From a bacterium (GTDB taxonomy: Bacteria; Elusimicrobiota; Elusimicrobia; Elusimicrobiales; UBA9959): a stretch of DNA of 5,901 nt. Both the position numbers and the translations under genes were made by a program. Positions 5,785-5,901 of this stretch are shown piece by piece (within the stretch, counting starts at the first letter, position 1; each line of letters opens with the position of its first letter). The notes below the pieces were generated by a model. The model saw only the letters and a program-made list of their open reading frames with translations, was not told the origin of the DNA and ran no database searches. The stretch covers positions 1-5,901 of the forward strand of contig JAKAMO010000141.1 in assembly GCA_021812825.1 (NCBI GenBank), written 5' to 3'.

Positions 5785-5901
5785 ATGAACATCTCTAAGA
5801 AAGAAGCCCTGGATTATCACTCCTCTCCCGTTCACGGGAAGATCGAGGTCGTTTCCACCAAGCCCTGCTTCACGCAGCGGGACCTGAGCCTGGCTTACAC
5901 C
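5785..5901 (+). CDS. maeB: Malic enzyme, N-terminal end (3' end outside window)
   Basis: ATG 5785 opens 39 codons running to the last base of the window without a stop. The peptide contains ALDYHSSPVHGKIEV and STKPCFTQRDLSLAYT, which match the N-terminus of the MaeB-type bacterial malic enzyme (E. coli has ALDFHEFPVPGKIQV and PTKPLATQRDLALAYS). The family converts malate to pyruvate and CO2 with reduction of NAD(P)+. Tyr38, by alignment with the YTP motif of malic enzymes, would be the catalytic tyrosine. Whether this is the short form (about 400-470 residues) or the MaeB form with a C-terminal phosphotransacetylase-like domain cannot be seen, nor can the cofactor preference. It is transcribed away from the beta-oxidation operon. 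The start is uncertain because the good ribosome binding site is 41 nt upstream and the frame is open back to TAA 5722-5724. Confidence 0.88.
   Translation, partial: MNISKKEALDYHSSPVHGKIEVVSTKPCFTQRDLSLAYT

Overview
The window is an ordinary, tightly packed chromosomal segment of a GC-rich bacterium, built around fatty-acid (acyl-CoA) beta-oxidation. It holds a partial acyl-CoA dehydrogenase, a three-gene leftward operon and the start of a malic enzyme gene. Ribosome binding sites of AGGAG type, a near-consensus -35/-10 promoter and a FadI/FadJ-type trifunctional pair point to a Gram-negative-like bacterium. There is no rRNA or lineage marker gene, so I cannot name the phylum.

Layout. Bases 2-556 (+) are the C-terminal part of an acyl-CoA dehydrogenase whose main catalytic domain lies left of the window. 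It ends in a strong intrinsic terminator (579-610) that also encodes the last codons of the convergent gene. On the minus strand, read right to left, are a PaaK/F390-synthetase-type AMP-forming acyl- or aryl-CoA ligase (5492-4011), a FadI-type thiolase (3991-2714) and a FadJ-type enoyl-CoA hydratase/3-hydroxyacyl-CoA dehydrogenase (2698-590). The gaps between them are 19 and 15 nt, each carrying a ribosome binding site, so they very probably form one operon. A good sigma70-like promoter (5566-5593) drives it through a leader of about 67 nt with two GC-rich hairpins. Divergent to this, 5785-5901 (+) is the first 39 codons of a MaeB-type malic enzyme, cut by the window end.

How the genes fit. 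The ligase would activate a carboxylic acid to its CoA thioester. The acyl-CoA dehydrogenase would make the 2-enoyl-CoA. The FadJ-like protein would hydrate it and oxidise the hydroxy group, and the FadI-like thiolase would release acetyl-CoA. Malic enzyme would supply pyruvate and reducing power from malate, a common partner reaction when growth depends on acetyl-CoA. The mildly unusual element is that the activating enzyme is a phenylacetate-CoA-ligase type, not a FadD type, which leaves the true substrate open.

I found no mobile element, CRISPR array, RNA gene or convincing undescribed system. The points worth a second look are regulatory or architectural: the terminator embedded in a convergent coding end, the hairpin leader, a displaced Shine-Dalgarno before malic enzyme, an inverted repeat in the divergent intergenic region, and the ligase/thiolase subtype mix.
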